Source: Desulfomonile tiedjei DSM 6799 (GTDB lineage: Bacteria; Desulfobacterota; Desulfomonilia; Desulfomonilales; Desulfomonilaceae). From it: 64,000 nucleotides of DNA. A model generated the notes under the pieces. It ran no database searches, had not been told where the DNA came from, and worked only from the letters and a program-made list of their open reading frames with translations. Made by a program: the position numbers and the translations under genes. Below, piece after piece: positions 7,863-17,309 of the stretch (position 1 is the stretch's first letter; the number at the start of each line of letters is the position of its first letter). The DNA lies in the NCBI RefSeq assembly GCF_000266945.1, contig NC_018025.1:1054001-1118000 (forward strand), given 5' to 3'.

Positions 7863-9442
7863 GGTAACCTCATGACAAAAGTCGCTCCCGATCCTTTGCA
7901 GGTTCGCACCTGGACACTGCCGAGATGTGCTTCAACTATCCGTTTTACGTTGCTCAGTCCCAAACCGCTCCCCTGAGCTTTGGTCGTGAAGAACGGATCG
8001 AACAGGCGTGAAACGCTTGCCGGGTCAATGCCCGGGCCACTGTCCCTGACTCCCACTTCCAGATATTCATCTTGAGCCTTTTTTGCGAACACAAATATCC
8101 GATGACCCTCGTCCGTAACTTCAATTGCATTAAGTATCAGATTTAGCAAGGCTTGCTGGAGTTTTTTTGCATCCAATTTGCAGGTCTGAAGATTCGCAGA
8201 ATACCGCTGAACAATTTTCAAATGTTTCTCAGCAGTTTTGGGCTCCACCAGGTCTATACAACTCTGCACGACGTCTCTGATATCTGCGGAACTCAATTCT
8301 ATGCTAACCGGACGGGAGAGATCCAGCAATTGCCGGAGAATGTTTTCCAGTCTTGACACCTCTTTCACCGTAATATCGAGACGGCGTCGATCGAAGCCAT
8401 CCAGGTGCAGAGTATCGCTCAAGATCTGCAGGTTCATGTTTATAGAAGAGAGCGGATTTCTGATCTCATGAGAAAGAGATGCCGTCAGTTGTCCGACATA
8501 AGCCAGACGTTCGTTTTCACGCACCTTCCGCTCCATCGCCACTCGTTCGCTGATATCCCTGCAAACCCCGATGGTTACGAGACCTTGACCGAGATCGACC
8601 GTTTTCGCTTTTATCTCCGTAGCTCCGTTTTCCGGATCGCAGCCCAGACGAATGTACTCAACTGTATGAGACGGTGGTTCCCCTACAGAGGTGCCCATCT
8701 GTGCGGCACGGAACTGTTCATGCCATTCCGGAGCGACGAATCGTAAAAAAGGTTGTCCCATCGCGTGCTCGGGAGTCGTGCCGTGCATGCGGCAAAATGC
8801 CTGGTTGGCAAATTCTATGCGACCGTTCTGGATGACGAAATATCCGTCATGAATCTCTTCCACCAGAGTCTTGTATCTTCGCTCGCTTTCGGCAAGTTCC
8901 GTCGTGCGGATGCTGATTTCTTTCTCAAGGTCCTCTGCATGCTCTCTGATGGATCGTTCGTGCATGTGCTGGAAGTGATCGGAAAAACTATGGATAGTAT
9001 AAGAAAGACAAGCGTTTATGGGCTCAACAGATTGCGCTAACAGTTTCAGGCGCCGTTGGGCCAGAAGCCTCCTTGTCACAATACTTCTAAACAGTTCAAA
9101 CGCTTTTTGGACATCCGATAAAGGAAAACCGGCAGCTAAACGTTTTTCGGTTATGTAATCTATGAAAAGCTCGATGCGAGTCAGCCGATTGTGGGAAAGG
9201 AATTCCAGATCCGCGAGAAAGGCTTCAGTAACCGTCCCGACCAACTCTTCCCGCGGCCGTCTGCTGTACGATGGAGACAACTTGTGCAGTATATCTACCC
9301 ATTCCTGGACAATGGAATCGGCGTGTGTCCTGAGCCATCGAAGCAGAGGGTCCGGGGCCACGAGAGAAGATCCGGCAGGCGGTTTGCCTTCTTCTCCGTT
9401 TTCTGTGCTGACGCCGAATATGATGGAGGAATCAGGCTTCAC
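7850..9442 (-). CDS. Cytosolic PAS-domain sensor histidine kinase
   Basis: This 530-residue kinase has no membrane segment or signal peptide. Residues about 30-165 look like the helical RsbRD-type N-terminal domain (RTHADSIVQEWVDIL, PLSDVQKAFELFRSIV). A short coiled coil near 160-190 leads to a PAS domain at about 190-300 (GYFVIQNGRIEFANQAFCRM). The HisKA box is SHEIRNPLSSI with H325, followed by the HATPase N box (LLNLILNAIE), G1 DSGPGID and G2 GSGLGLSNV near the C-terminus. It presumably phosphorylates the regulator that overlaps it. Being soluble, it must sense a cytoplasmic signal, perhaps the imported compound or its CoA ester (inference). Confidence 0.93.
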   Translation of the reverse strand: MKPDSSIIFGVSTENGEEGKPPAGSSLVAPDPLLRWLRTHADSIVQEWVDILHKLSPSYSRRPREELVGTVTEAFLADLEFLSHNRLTRIELFIDYITEKRLAAGFPLSDVQKAFELFRSIVTRRLLAQRRLKLLAQSVEPINACLSYTIHSFSDHFQHMHERSIREHAEDLEKEISIRTTELAESERRYKTLVEEIHDGYFVIQNGRIEFANQAFCRMHGTTPEHAMGQPFLRFVAPEWHEQFRAAQMGTSVGEPPSHTVEYIRLGCDPENGATEIKAKTVDLGQGLVTIGVCRDISERVAMERKVRENERLAYVGQLTASLSHEIRNPLSSINMNLQILSDTLHLDGFDRRRLDITVKEVSRLENILRQLLDLSRPVSIELSSADIRDVVQSCIDLVEPKTAEKHLKIVQRYSANLQTCKLDAKKLQQALLNLILNAIEVTDEGHRIFVFAKKAQDEYLEVGVRDSGPGIDPASVSRLFDPFFTTKAQGSGLGLSNVKRIVEAHLGSVQVRTCKGSGATFVMRLPWRT

Positions 9443-9632
9443 GGTTTTTACCCATGGAATTCGAACACTATTATAGACGAAATTGCAGATACTTCAAATC
9501 CGAATGCGGAGATTTGAACATAGCTAAATTAGAGAGAGTAAGAAGTTTACCGTTCAGTCATGCGGGGTAGAGAAAATCCTTTCCTGTGGTGGTGGTTCCT
9601 CTGGCTTTCTCAATCCCCGCTAATTCTAGAGT

Positions 9633-9805
9633 AATTGCAAAAATTAATGTCCGATTGAGGATAAGAGTATTGGTGGGTGCCGGCCTCCGTGCCGGCACAT
9701 CTTCAATATAATAAATGATATCAATAGAATGGACTGGCAGGGACGCCGACCCCCACTGATATTTTGAATTAGAGCATGAGATAACCGTCAGAATTTTTGG
9801 CAATC
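9633..9805 (+). mobile_element. MITE-like element, family B, copy 1 (173 bp)
   Basis: This intergenic element (the 9443-9867 gap holds nothing else I can name) starts AATTGCAAAAATT and ends AATTTTTGGCAATC, giving terminal inverted repeats of about 14 bp. It contains the palindromes TGCCGGCCTCCGTGCCGGCA and CTGGCAGGGACGCCGAC-like arms. A second 173-bp copy lies at 11106-11278 in the opposite orientation, with high identity over the whole length by eye. Partial copies are at 14190-14260 and 62774-62841. There is no coding potential. Confidence 0.75.
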
Positions 9806-9867
9806 AGTCTATAGGCATTAGAATGAGGTCACGATTATCAAGTTCACCGTCCGATTCGCTTTTCTTT

Positions 9868-11013
9868 TCATAATCTGGGGGCTGGGGTATCTTCTTCATA
9901 TACTTGCAGGATCTTCATAGCCACTTCATCCCAACGATAACGCGAAGCCCTTGCGAGACCTTTTTCAAGGAGACTGCATCTCAGCGAGGAGTCGGTGGCA
10001 ATGTCCTTCATTGCCCGGGCAATGTCCTCCAGGCGAGTTGGATCGACAATGATTGCTGCGTCTCCAGCTACTTCGCCCAGTGCTCCTCTCGCGGAAGTAA
10101 TCACTGGGGTGCCACAGGCCATTGCCTCTACCACAGGAAGACCGAACCCTTCGTAAAGAGAAGGGAAAACCAGGCCCATAGAGTGCTGCATCAACGACAC
10201 CATCTCCGCATCCGAAACGTTTCCCAGGTATTCTACTCTATGCTGCAGATGTGTACTTTTAATGGCATCTATGATGGTGCCAGTGAAGGAACTCTCCCTT
10301 CCGATTATAATTAAGTTTATATCCTTTAGATCGTTATGAATATTGTCAAAAGCTTGAATAACGGTTGAAGTGTTCTTATAGGGCCTCCCATTGCTAATAT
10401 GGAGGAAGAATGCCGTCTCTTCAAGGCCGAATTTATCGAGACATTTTCTGTCCCTTGAATCGTCCGGGGGCATAAATTTCGGATCGATGCCCGCGCCGAC
10501 CAGACGAACTTTTTTTGCCATTGTGGGCCATGTCTGCTTGATCGCATGCTCGACCGCCTGGGACACCACAAGAATTCTGGAAGTCCGTCGGACACAAATT
10601 GGCACCAAAACCCTGTGGTATAGCCATCCCAGGACCAAGCCCACAGGGCGCCCGGCAGATTGGAGTGTCGGATTTTGCATCCACATGGTGTCGTGTATGG
10701 TAAGCATACTCCGTGTTTTCATGAAAATCGGCTGGAATGTGAAGAGGCTGTGGTATACATCGGCATTCATGCTATCTACTTTACGGCCTAACACGATACA
10801 AGTTTCCGGTCGCACATGACGAAATGGAATTTCGTGCAGGTCCGCGGATGGTGGTAACATCAGCCTTGTGTCTTCATGCAAATCTCGATTTATCAGCAAC
10901 GAAAAATGGTGATCCCCTCCAAGGCGTACAAGTTCCCTGATAGTGTTGAGGCTGGTTCGCCCTATCCCGTCCAGTTCGTTCAGTATGCCTCTGGCATCAA
11001 GTACGATGTGCAT
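9868..11013 (-). CDS. GT4-family glycosyltransferase
   Basis: This 381-residue GT-B fold retaining glycosyltransferase starts MHIVLDARGILNELDGIGR, as in WbpX/RfaG-like enzymes acting on polysaccharides. The acceptor-side domain has YHSLFTFQPIF and the TRSMLTIHDTMW segment. The C-terminal donor domain has VGAGID, FFLHISNGRPYKN and the GT4 signature PSLYEGFGLPVVEAMACGTPVI with the E-x7-E motif. Soluble, so it acts at the inner face of the membrane, adding a nucleotide-sugar-derived residue. It stands alone on this strand, between two inverted copies of element B, far from the main exopolysaccharide locus. Confidence 0.92.
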   Translation of the reverse strand: MHIVLDARGILNELDGIGRTSLNTIRELVRLGGDHHFSLLINRDLHEDTRLMLPPSADLHEIPFRHVRPETCIVLGRKVDSMNADVYHSLFTFQPIFMKTRSMLTIHDTMWMQNPTLQSAGRPVGLVLGWLYHRVLVPICVRRTSRILVVSQAVEHAIKQTWPTMAKKVRLVGAGIDPKFMPPDDSRDRKCLDKFGLEETAFFLHISNGRPYKNTSTVIQAFDNIHNDLKDINLIIIGRESSFTGTIIDAIKSTHLQHRVEYLGNVSDAEMVSLMQHSMGLVFPSLYEGFGLPVVEAMACGTPVITSARGALGEVAGDAAIIVDPTRLEDIARAMKDIATDSSLRCSLLEKGLARASRYRWDEVAMKILQVYEEDTPAPRL

Positions 11014-11105
11014 ACCTGTTTATAAGCCCTTCTGATATGTCGTCATCATTTTCAGCACGATCTCAATGTGCGTTCATAAATACTTGGCCTCGAATTACTT
11101 AGAGA

Positions 11106-11278
11106 GATTGCCAAAAAACCTGACGTTTATCCCACGCTCCAATACGAGATGTCAGTGGGGACCGGCGTCCCTGCCGGTCCATTCTATTGATATCACCGAT
11201 CATATTGAAGATGTGCCGGCACGGAGGCCGGCACCCACCAATACTCCTATTCTCAATCGGTCATTCATAGTGGCAATT
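11106..11278 (-). mobile_element. MITE-like element, family B, copy 2 (173 bp, inverted)
   Basis: The plus strand begins GATTGCCAAAAAACC and ends AGTGGCAATT, so the element has short terminal inverted repeats (GATTGCCA type). Its reverse complement aligns with 9633-9805 end to end, including GAGTATTGGTGGGTGCCGG and TGATATCAATAGAATGGAC. It occupies most of the 11014-11346 gap; nothing else is seen there. Confidence 0.75.
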
Positions 11279-11346
11279 GCTTGTACGGATTTGTTTTCAG
11301 CAATCCAATGTCCTTGAATTCCGACTTACCTTTCATGCTCCACGCC

Positions 11347-12906
11347 TCAGGTTTTTCCCGAAATGAAAGCTATTGCCTCGGCTGCGGCTTTCTGTCCCGA
11401 AACGATTGCCGCAGGTGCCAGATAATAAGAAAAAGTACCGGTCCGGCCTGCGATGGCCAGGTTTTTTATACCCGTACGAAAACGATGCTCGGTTTTGCCG
11501 GACTCATAGGGTTGCTCAAGCGCTTTGCCGATCAATCTCGTATTTGAGAGCGTGAAATGCGGATAAGCAAAATCCTTCTTCACCACATCGATTCCGATGA
11601 TCTCGCGAGACTTCAGAGAAAATACCCGATCGAGAAAATCTCTCGTCAATTTTTCCCAGTATTCGGCAGGCTCTTTTAACTGTGTGTCATCGTCCGCGAG
11701 GGTGATCTCCAGACACAGGCCTGTAGCATCTTCAGGAGCATGGTTCGCATGGAAGACTTTCATTTCCGACATGCGGTAAAAAGGAGTGTATTGCTCTGGT
11801 ATCCATGTCCACTCTGTATTCAACAACTTCGGACGCTGAATTCTCGCAAATACAAAAATGATATTCAGATAACTGACTTTTGCAAGCGACTGTATGCGAT
11901 TTTCCCCTTTCAACATGCCGGCAAGTTGGTTTAACGGAGCAGTGTTGATTACAAAATCCGGTTGTATTTCCATACCGCCTGCCTGGAGCCGGACGACATG
12001 CCCGCGGTCAACCGCCAGAGACTGAACGGCCTGGTTGAAATGAAACCTGACGTTGGGCAATCCGTCCGCGAGCCGATGAGGTATGATTTTCGCACCGATT
12101 CTTCCGGAATAACCGGGTGGATCGACGCTTTCCGCTTGCTTTTGTGATTCTCCGATTTGTCCGGTGGTATTCTTCACCCGTTTCCAGGTATGAATAAAGA
12201 TGCTTTTCAGATGATTGGCGATCGATTCTGCCGTGAGCTTGCCGTGCATTCTGGAAGCCAGATAACGATGGTCCAGCATGTTCAAAGGCGCTTTGCACCA
12301 CTTTTCAATGAGAGGCTGAAATATTTCGGTGGCGACTTTTTCGCCATAGCATGCTTTCGCGAGATCTTCCAGGTTCGTTGCGCTGAGTCTGTCAGGCTCA
12401 AGAGTATTCTTGGCAAGCGCTGCAAACATGTCGATCGCGTAACCTGGTGAAAGCAGGTCATTGGGAAATCTCAGAAATTGATTCCTGACCAGGAAAGATT
12501 CTGAAAATGTAGCTGCTTCAAGGTCGCCGGACTTGAAAGGTACCAGATCCGTAATACTTTTGTTAAAGACATGGGGTCCGAAATCGAAAGTAAATCCGTC
12601 TATAACCAGAGTGGAACAAAGACCGCCTTGTGAATCATTCTTCTCGAACACATCCACCTGCCATCCGGCTTGGGCGAGAACTCGAGCCGCTGCCAATCCA
12701 GCAATTCCCGCTCCGATCACGGCAGCTTTTGTGGAGCTGCCCACAGAGCTGTCTTTTTCCAATCGGTCTGTTGCCGACGCCGTTTGTGATCCGTATTCAC
12801 GGCTAGAGGAGTCTGGCAGATTGGCAGCAAATGACCCGCCGGTTGCTCCACAAGCCGCGAGTGTTGCCATGATTCTCAAGAAAAACCGTCTATCCATAGA
12901 AGACAA
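11347..12906 (-). CDS. FAD-dependent amine-oxidase-type protein with Tat lipoprotein signal
   Basis: This 519-residue protein belongs to the NAD(P)-binding/flavin amine oxidase group (protoporphyrinogen-oxidase-like). The dinucleotide-binding motif GAGIAGLAAARVLAQAGW is at residues 65-82 and ends in the E of VFEKN; GGLCST follows. The closing FAD motif is near the C-terminus (NLAIAGRTGTFSYYLAPAAIVSGQKAA, cited in part). Residues 5-11 (DRRFFLR) are a twin-arginine motif followed by a hydrophobic stretch and LAAC19, a lipobox, so export by Tat and lipid anchoring are likely. The N-terminal linker 30-60 is Ser/Thr-rich. Its substrate is unknown; a desaturase or sugar-modifying role is possible. 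It stands 230 bp from the patatin gene. Confidence 0.85.
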   Translation of the reverse strand: MSSMDRRFFLRIMATLAACGATGGSFAANLPDSSSREYGSQTASATDRLEKDSSVGSSTKAAVIGAGIAGLAAARVLAQAGWQVDVFEKNDSQGGLCSTLVIDGFTFDFGPHVFNKSITDLVPFKSGDLEAATFSESFLVRNQFLRFPNDLLSPGYAIDMFAALAKNTLEPDRLSATNLEDLAKACYGEKVATEIFQPLIEKWCKAPLNMLDHRYLASRMHGKLTAESIANHLKSIFIHTWKRVKNTTGQIGESQKQAESVDPPGYSGRIGAKIIPHRLADGLPNVRFHFNQAVQSLAVDRGHVVRLQAGGMEIQPDFVINTAPLNQLAGMLKGENRIQSLAKVSYLNIIFVFARIQRPKLLNTEWTWIPEQYTPFYRMSEMKVFHANHAPEDATGLCLEITLADDDTQLKEPAEYWEKLTRDFLDRVFSLKSREIIGIDVVKKDFAYPHFTLSNTRLIGKALEQPYESGKTEHRFRTGIKNLAIAGRTGTFSYYLAPAAIVSGQKAAAEAIAFISGKT

Positions 12907-13137
12907 GTTCAGTCCTTATCCCGATTATCCAAATACGCGTGCAGTATGGGATATGGCAGGAGGTCGCGTCAAGTGACGAAAACGAACAGCACCAGGTGAA
13001 TCCTGGTTTCGTGGAAAATGAGACTTCTTCGACTCCAGATATTTCCGTAACTCAAACGCTCAAGCGCTCAATTCAGGACTTCTTAAGTGTTTTGTGTTCC
13101 GAACTGCTTCTTGTCGGCACGATATGCCGATGTTTCA

Positions 13138-13977
13138 TCAGGTCGAGTCCGCTTTCTGCAATCCCTTTAAGAGTCCTTGCTTCAACTCTTCGGCTGCTGG
13201 GACAGACTGGGCGAAGACCTCCTCGATTTTACCAAAATCGAGCATCCTGACGTTGCGGATGTGCGGCCACACATAAATGTCCGGTTTGAGCCTTTTCAGT
13301 TTGTCTGTAAGCATCGTTGTTTGCATGATGTCGAAGGTTCCGAGCACGGATTCCAACGCATTGGGAAATTCGGGTGTGCTTGCAGCTCGGACTCTGCTGA
13401 CGTTCACTGCAATAATGAAGTCCGCACGGCTCGTAAGCAAATCATAGGGCACCAGGTTGACTACACCACCATCCACCAGAATTCTGCCTTGAGCGGAAAC
13501 CGGCGGGAAAACTCCAGGGACGGCCATACTTGCCTGTATGGCAGGAAGTAGACTGCCCTGGTCGAACACAATTTCCTCGGCAGACCAGTAATCGGTTGCA
13601 ACGACGAGCAACGGGATTGCGAGGCCTTCAAAGCTGTCCACCTTGATTTCGCTAATCAGCGAGTTCAGGATTCCTTCGGCATTTATCAGGCCACAACCCG
13701 AGAAGTCCGGTTTAAACGCAGAAACCCACTTGAGCAAATCTTCTCTTTTCTCTATGACGTCTCTCCAGGTATCGTTTTTGAGAATGAGACGTCTTTCGAT
13801 AATTTCTCTAATCTCTCGTGCGGACATACCAGACGCGTACAGAGCACCGACAATCGCACCCATACTTGTGCCCGATATGACGGCAGGGCGAATGTTGAGA
13901 TCGTCGAGGACTTGAAGCATGAGAATGTGTGCCAGTCCCCTCACTCCGCCACCACCCAAGGCTATGCCCACTCTCAT
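13138..13977 (-). CDS. Patatin-like phospholipase (RssA/YchK-type)
   Basis: This 279-residue serine hydrolase has the full patatin set: oxyanion hole GGGGVRG at residues 8-14, nucleophile elbow GTSMG at 36-40 with S38, and the dyad aspartate in DGG (D169). Length and order match bacterial RssA-like proteins. There is no signal peptide, so it is cytosolic or peripherally membrane-bound. Family members hydrolyse acyl esters of phospholipids; the physiological substrate is not known. It is preceded by 300 bp with a partial element B and followed after 230 bp by the FAD protein gene on the same strand. Confidence 0.92.
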   Translation of the reverse strand: MRVGIALGGGGVRGLAHILMLQVLDDLNIRPAVISGTSMGAIVGALYASGMSAREIREIIERRLILKNDTWRDVIEKREDLLKWVSAFKPDFSGCGLINAEGILNSLISEIKVDSFEGLAIPLLVVATDYWSAEEIVFDQGSLLPAIQASMAVPGVFPPVSAQGRILVDGGVVNLVPYDLLTSRADFIIAVNVSRVRAASTPEFPNALESVLGTFDIMQTTMLTDKLKRLKPDIYVWPHIRNVRMLDFGKIEEVFAQSVPAAEELKQGLLKGLQKADST

Positions 13978-14189
13978 TGTTCATGCCCCTTTTTGCAGAG
14001 AATTTGTCGGATAACGAAAACGGTCTCCGTCATCGCGGGAAATCCTTGGTTCAACGATCGATAGCATTCGAACGCGGAAGTGCTACTCGAATTTCACACA
14101 CCCGGTTGGATTCATCGAATAAAGATAATCTTCTCGGTCCTGCAACGCAAAACCTTTATGCGCGATGAGTCCCCATTGCGATTTAAAAC

Positions 14190-14260
14190 GATTGCCAGAA
14201 TTTATGTCCAATTGAGGGTAGGGGTATTGGTGGCTGCCGGCCTCCGTGCCGGCAGACATA
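14190..14260 (+). repeat. Partial family B element
   Basis: This is the left end of element B: GATTGCCAGAATTTATGTCC, then GGGTATTGGTGG and the palindrome CTGCCGGCCTCCGTGCCGGCA (GCCGGC core). Homology stops at about 14260, 14 bp before the stop of the molybdenum hydroxylase gene, so the right half is missing. Confidence 0.65.
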
Positions 14261-14273
14261 ATTGCTCTGCACA

Positions 14274-16895
14274 TCAAGTCTGCTTCAAGTCTTGTGAACG
14301 GATAGGAAGGCGTCGGATGCGTTTCCCTGTTGCCGCAAAAATAGCATTCCCCACTGCAGGGGCAATAGGAGGTACGCCAGGTTCGCCCACACCGGTTGGG
14401 GGCTCCTGACTTGATATGAAATAGACCTCCACTCTGGGCATTTCATGCAATTTCAGCAGAGGATAATTGTGAAAATTGGACTGCTCCACTCTCCCATTTT
14501 TAAGCGTGATCTCACCATAGAGAGCGGCGGTCAGACCAAAAGCGATTCCCCCCTCCATCTGTGCTTTGACGATATCCGGATTGGTCACCCTTCCGCAGTC
14601 AACAGCACAGACAACCCTGTGAACCCGCACTATGCCTTCCGGTGATACGGACACCTCTGCCACCTGCGCGACAAAGCTTTCGAAGGATTTGTGCACAGCT
14701 ATCCCCATCCCGTGTCCTTCGGGCAATTTGGCTCCCCAATGTGCTTTCTCTGCGGCCAATTCCAAAACAGCCTTATGACGGGGATAATCGTTCAGTAAAG
14801 CTCGTCGCAAAATATACGGATCCGTACCGGCCGCGTGTGCCAGCTCATCCATAAAACTCTCCACCACAAAAGCAGTGTGGGAATGTCCTACGGATCGCCA
14901 CCATTGGACCGGCACGCCAATTCTGGGACTGTGGAGATCTACCAGCACGTTCGGAACGAAGTAGGGCAAGTCCGCAGCCCCTTCGACTGACAATGTGTCC
15001 AGTCCGTCCACTATCACGCCTCCTTCGAAAGGAGTTCCAATCGCAATTGACTGGCCCACGATGGTGTGATGCCATGCGACTATATTTCCATTGGCATCGA
15101 GCCCTCCGGCGATCCGATCGTACCACATGGGACGGTACCAGCCACCTTTCATATCGTTTTCACGAGTCCAGATTACTTTTACTGGCTTGCCCACCGCTTT
15201 TGCCACGTGCACGGCTTCCACGACAAAATCAGAAGCCGGATTGGCACGGCGACCGAAACCGCCGCCTAACAAGGTGGTATGAATCTTCACCTGCTCTGGA
15301 TCGAGTCCTGCAACACGAGCCGCGGCAATACGGTCCACTGTTTGAAATTGAGTTCCTGTCCAGATATTGCAACCATCGGTTCGCAGATCTACCACACAGT
15401 TCAAGGGTTCCATAGGGGCGTGCGCAAGGTACGGGACTTCATATTCCTCTCTGATAACCTTGGCTGCAGTTTTCAAGGCCTGTTCGCTATCTCCCTCTTC
15501 CCGTGCTATGAGTCCCGGAGATCTGGCGAGGTCAGCGTATTGCTCTCGAAGGGTCTGCGTAGACAGGTTCGCATCTTCGCCTTCGTCCCAGGTAATTTCG
15601 AGTGCATCTGCCGCCACTTTCGCAGGCCAAAAACCTTCAGCCAACACTGCGACTCCGGTCGGAATTTGGACTATTTCCTTGACCCCAGGAATGGACTTGG
15701 CCTTATCGGCATTAAAGCGAGCTACTGTTGCTCCAAATACGGGGAATCGAGCTACCACCGCAGTGAGCATGTCCGGCACCGTGACATCGATGCCGAAGAT
15801 ACCTTCACCGTTGGTTTTCTCGGGAGTATCCAATCTGTTTATGGATGTGCCGATAAGCGTGAAATTAGAGAAATCTTTCAACTGGATGTCTTGAGGTGAA
15901 TCGAGTTCGGCTGCTTTTTCTGCAAGTTGCCCGAACGTCAGCCGCTTCCCGGATGAGTGAACTATTGCTCCTTTTTCTGCGCGGCAGCTCGTCTTGTCTA
16001 CGCCCCACGACTTCGCAGCAGCAATGAGGAGCATTTCTCGGGCGCTAGCGCCGACTCTGCGTAATCGCTCCCATTCACTTGAGATACTGGTACTGCCGCC
16101 GGTTGCCTGAATACCGTATTCCGTGTGGTTGTATACCGGATCGACCGGCGCGGCTACAACTCGTATTTTGGTCCAATCGCATTCGAGTTCCTCTGCAATA
16201 AGCATGGGTAATGACGTGTAAACTCCTTGTCCCATCTCCGAATGGTTGACCACGATGGTTACTATTTCGTCGATGCCGATACGAATAAACGGATTTAGTA
16301 CGAATTCTCCGGTCTGGGTCCCAGTTTTTGTCGAAATATGGCTGCTGCCTTGCGGAGAAACATCCACCATCGCACCTTCACTCACGATTGCTTTATCGAC
16401 TCCCTCTTGACGGATCAATCGGGCGGCTCCATGAATAGCCACGCGAATTCTCTGATAGGTACCGCACCGGCAAACATTTCCTCTCATTGCTCTGTCAATG
16501 TCTGCATCCGAAGGGGTCGGATTTTGGACCAATAGCGCTACGGCACTCATTATCTGTCCGGAATGGCAATACCCGCACTGGGGAACTTCCGCTTCGATCC
16601 AGGCCCTTTGTACAGGATGGTTTCCGTCCGACGATATACCTTCTATGGTGGTTATTTTCTTTCCTGCTACGGCTGAAACAGGTGTAGTACAGGATCGTAC
16701 CGCTTTTCCGTCCACGTGAACCGTGCACGCGCCACATTGGGCTATGCCGCATCCGTATTTGGTTCCTGTCAGGCCGAGATTGTCCCTGATTACCCACAGA
16801 AGCGGGGTGTCGGGTTTTACCACAATCGAGTATTCTCTATTATTGACATTGAGCTTTATCTCACTCAAATACGCATCAGCATTCCCCGATGCCAT
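14274..16895 (-). CDS. Xanthine-dehydrogenase-family hydroxylase with fused [2Fe-2S] and molybdopterin subunits
   Basis: This 873-residue protein fuses two subunits normally encoded separately (isoquinoline 1-oxidoreductase IorA/IorB type). Residues 1-160 are the iron-sulfur part: plant-type cluster cysteines C49, C54, C57 and C69, and the second cluster set C107, C110, C142 and C144 (VCRCG). After a linker at about 165-195 comes the molybdopterin part, with [39 protein letters not shown] and the catalytic glutamate in VGEPG (E838). The family hydroxylates heterocyclic or aldehyde carbon with water as oxygen source. No FAD subunit gene is nearby, as in IorAB-type enzymes that use cytochromes. 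No Tat signal is visible at its N-terminus. Substrate unknown. Confidence 0.92.
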   Translation of the reverse strand: MASGNADAYLSEIKLNVNNREYSIVVKPDTPLLWVIRDNLGLTGTKYGCGIAQCGACTVHVDGKAVRSCTTPVSAVAGKKITTIEGISSDGNHPVQRAWIEAEVPQCGYCHSGQIMSAVALLVQNPTPSDADIDRAMRGNVCRCGTYQRIRVAIHGAARLIRQEGVDKAIVSEGAMVDVSPQGSSHISTKTGTQTGEFVLNPFIRIGIDEIVTIVVNHSEMGQGVYTSLPMLIAEELECDWTKIRVVAAPVDPVYNHTEYGIQATGGSTSISSEWERLRRVGASAREMLLIAAAKSWGVDKTSCRAEKGAIVHSSGKRLTFGQLAEKAAELDSPQDIQLKDFSNFTLIGTSINRLDTPEKTNGEGIFGIDVTVPDMLTAVVARFPVFGATVARFNADKAKSIPGVKEIVQIPTGVAVLAEGFWPAKVAADALEITWDEGEDANLSTQTLREQYADLARSPGLIAREEGDSEQALKTAAKVIREEYEVPYLAHAPMEPLNCVVDLRTDGCNIWTGTQFQTVDRIAAARVAGLDPEQVKIHTTLLGGGFGRRANPASDFVVEAVHVAKAVGKPVKVIWTRENDMKGGWYRPMWYDRIAGGLDANGNIVAWHHTIVGQSIAIGTPFEGGVIVDGLDTLSVEGAADLPYFVPNVLVDLHSPRIGVPVQWWRSVGHSHTAFVVESFMDELAHAAGTDPYILRRALLNDYPRHKAVLELAAEKAHWGAKLPEGHGMGIAVHKSFESFVAQVAEVSVSPEGIVRVHRVVCAVDCGRVTNPDIVKAQMEGGIAFGLTAALYGEITLKNGRVEQSNFHNYPLLKLHEMPRVEVYFISSQEPPTGVGEPGVPPIAPAVGNAIFAATGKRIRRLPIRSQDLKQT

Positions 16896-16933
16896 ATACT
16901 TTCTCCTTTTCTCCCCAGAGAGATATGCTGTAC

Positions 16934-16985
16934 TTCACATAAGCAATTTTCAAATTGTTCACCATTTATCATATGCTTATGTGAA
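16934..16985. promoter_or_regulatory. 12-bp perfect inverted repeat upstream of the molybdenum hydroxylase
   Basis: TTCACATAAGCA at 16934-16945 is exactly complementary to TGCTTATGTGAA at 16974-16985, with a smaller inverted repeat CAATTTTCAAATTG between. It lies 40-90 bp before the start at 16895. It could be an operator or a leader hairpin; the sequence alone does not decide. Confidence 0.35.
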
Positions 16986-17209
16986 TGAACTACTCACCGA
17001 ACCTAGTTAAACCTGCAACAATCTGAATCAACATTTCCGATTAAGTTCAGTCACAACAGATCGCCGAAAGGTTCCCTGACCGCGAGTTTTTCTGATGAGG
17101 CAGATAAAAAAATGGATTATGGGATTATGCTGTTAGCTCAGTTCCGAACTGAAAGCATCGGTTTTATCAACTGTCATTATAAGATCTTAGCATTTCAGGT
17201 GCAGTCGAT

Positions 17210-17265
17210 GTAGGGGCAGGTCTCGTGCCTGCCCGTTCTGGTAGCGACCGGCCTCCGTGCTGATT
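17210..17265 (+). repeat. Palindromic intergenic repeat, family E, copy 1
   Basis: TGTAGGGGCAGG followed by CTCGTGCCTGCCC resembles the better copy at 62647-62706. The right part (GACCGGCCTCCGTGCTGATT) resembles family B, so this looks like a hybrid or decayed element. The rest of the 16896-17309 gap has only the inverted repeat at 16934. Confidence 0.5.
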
Positions 17266-17309
17266 ATCAGAGAGATAATTCAAACGGATAATATTGAACG
17301 ATATTTTTC

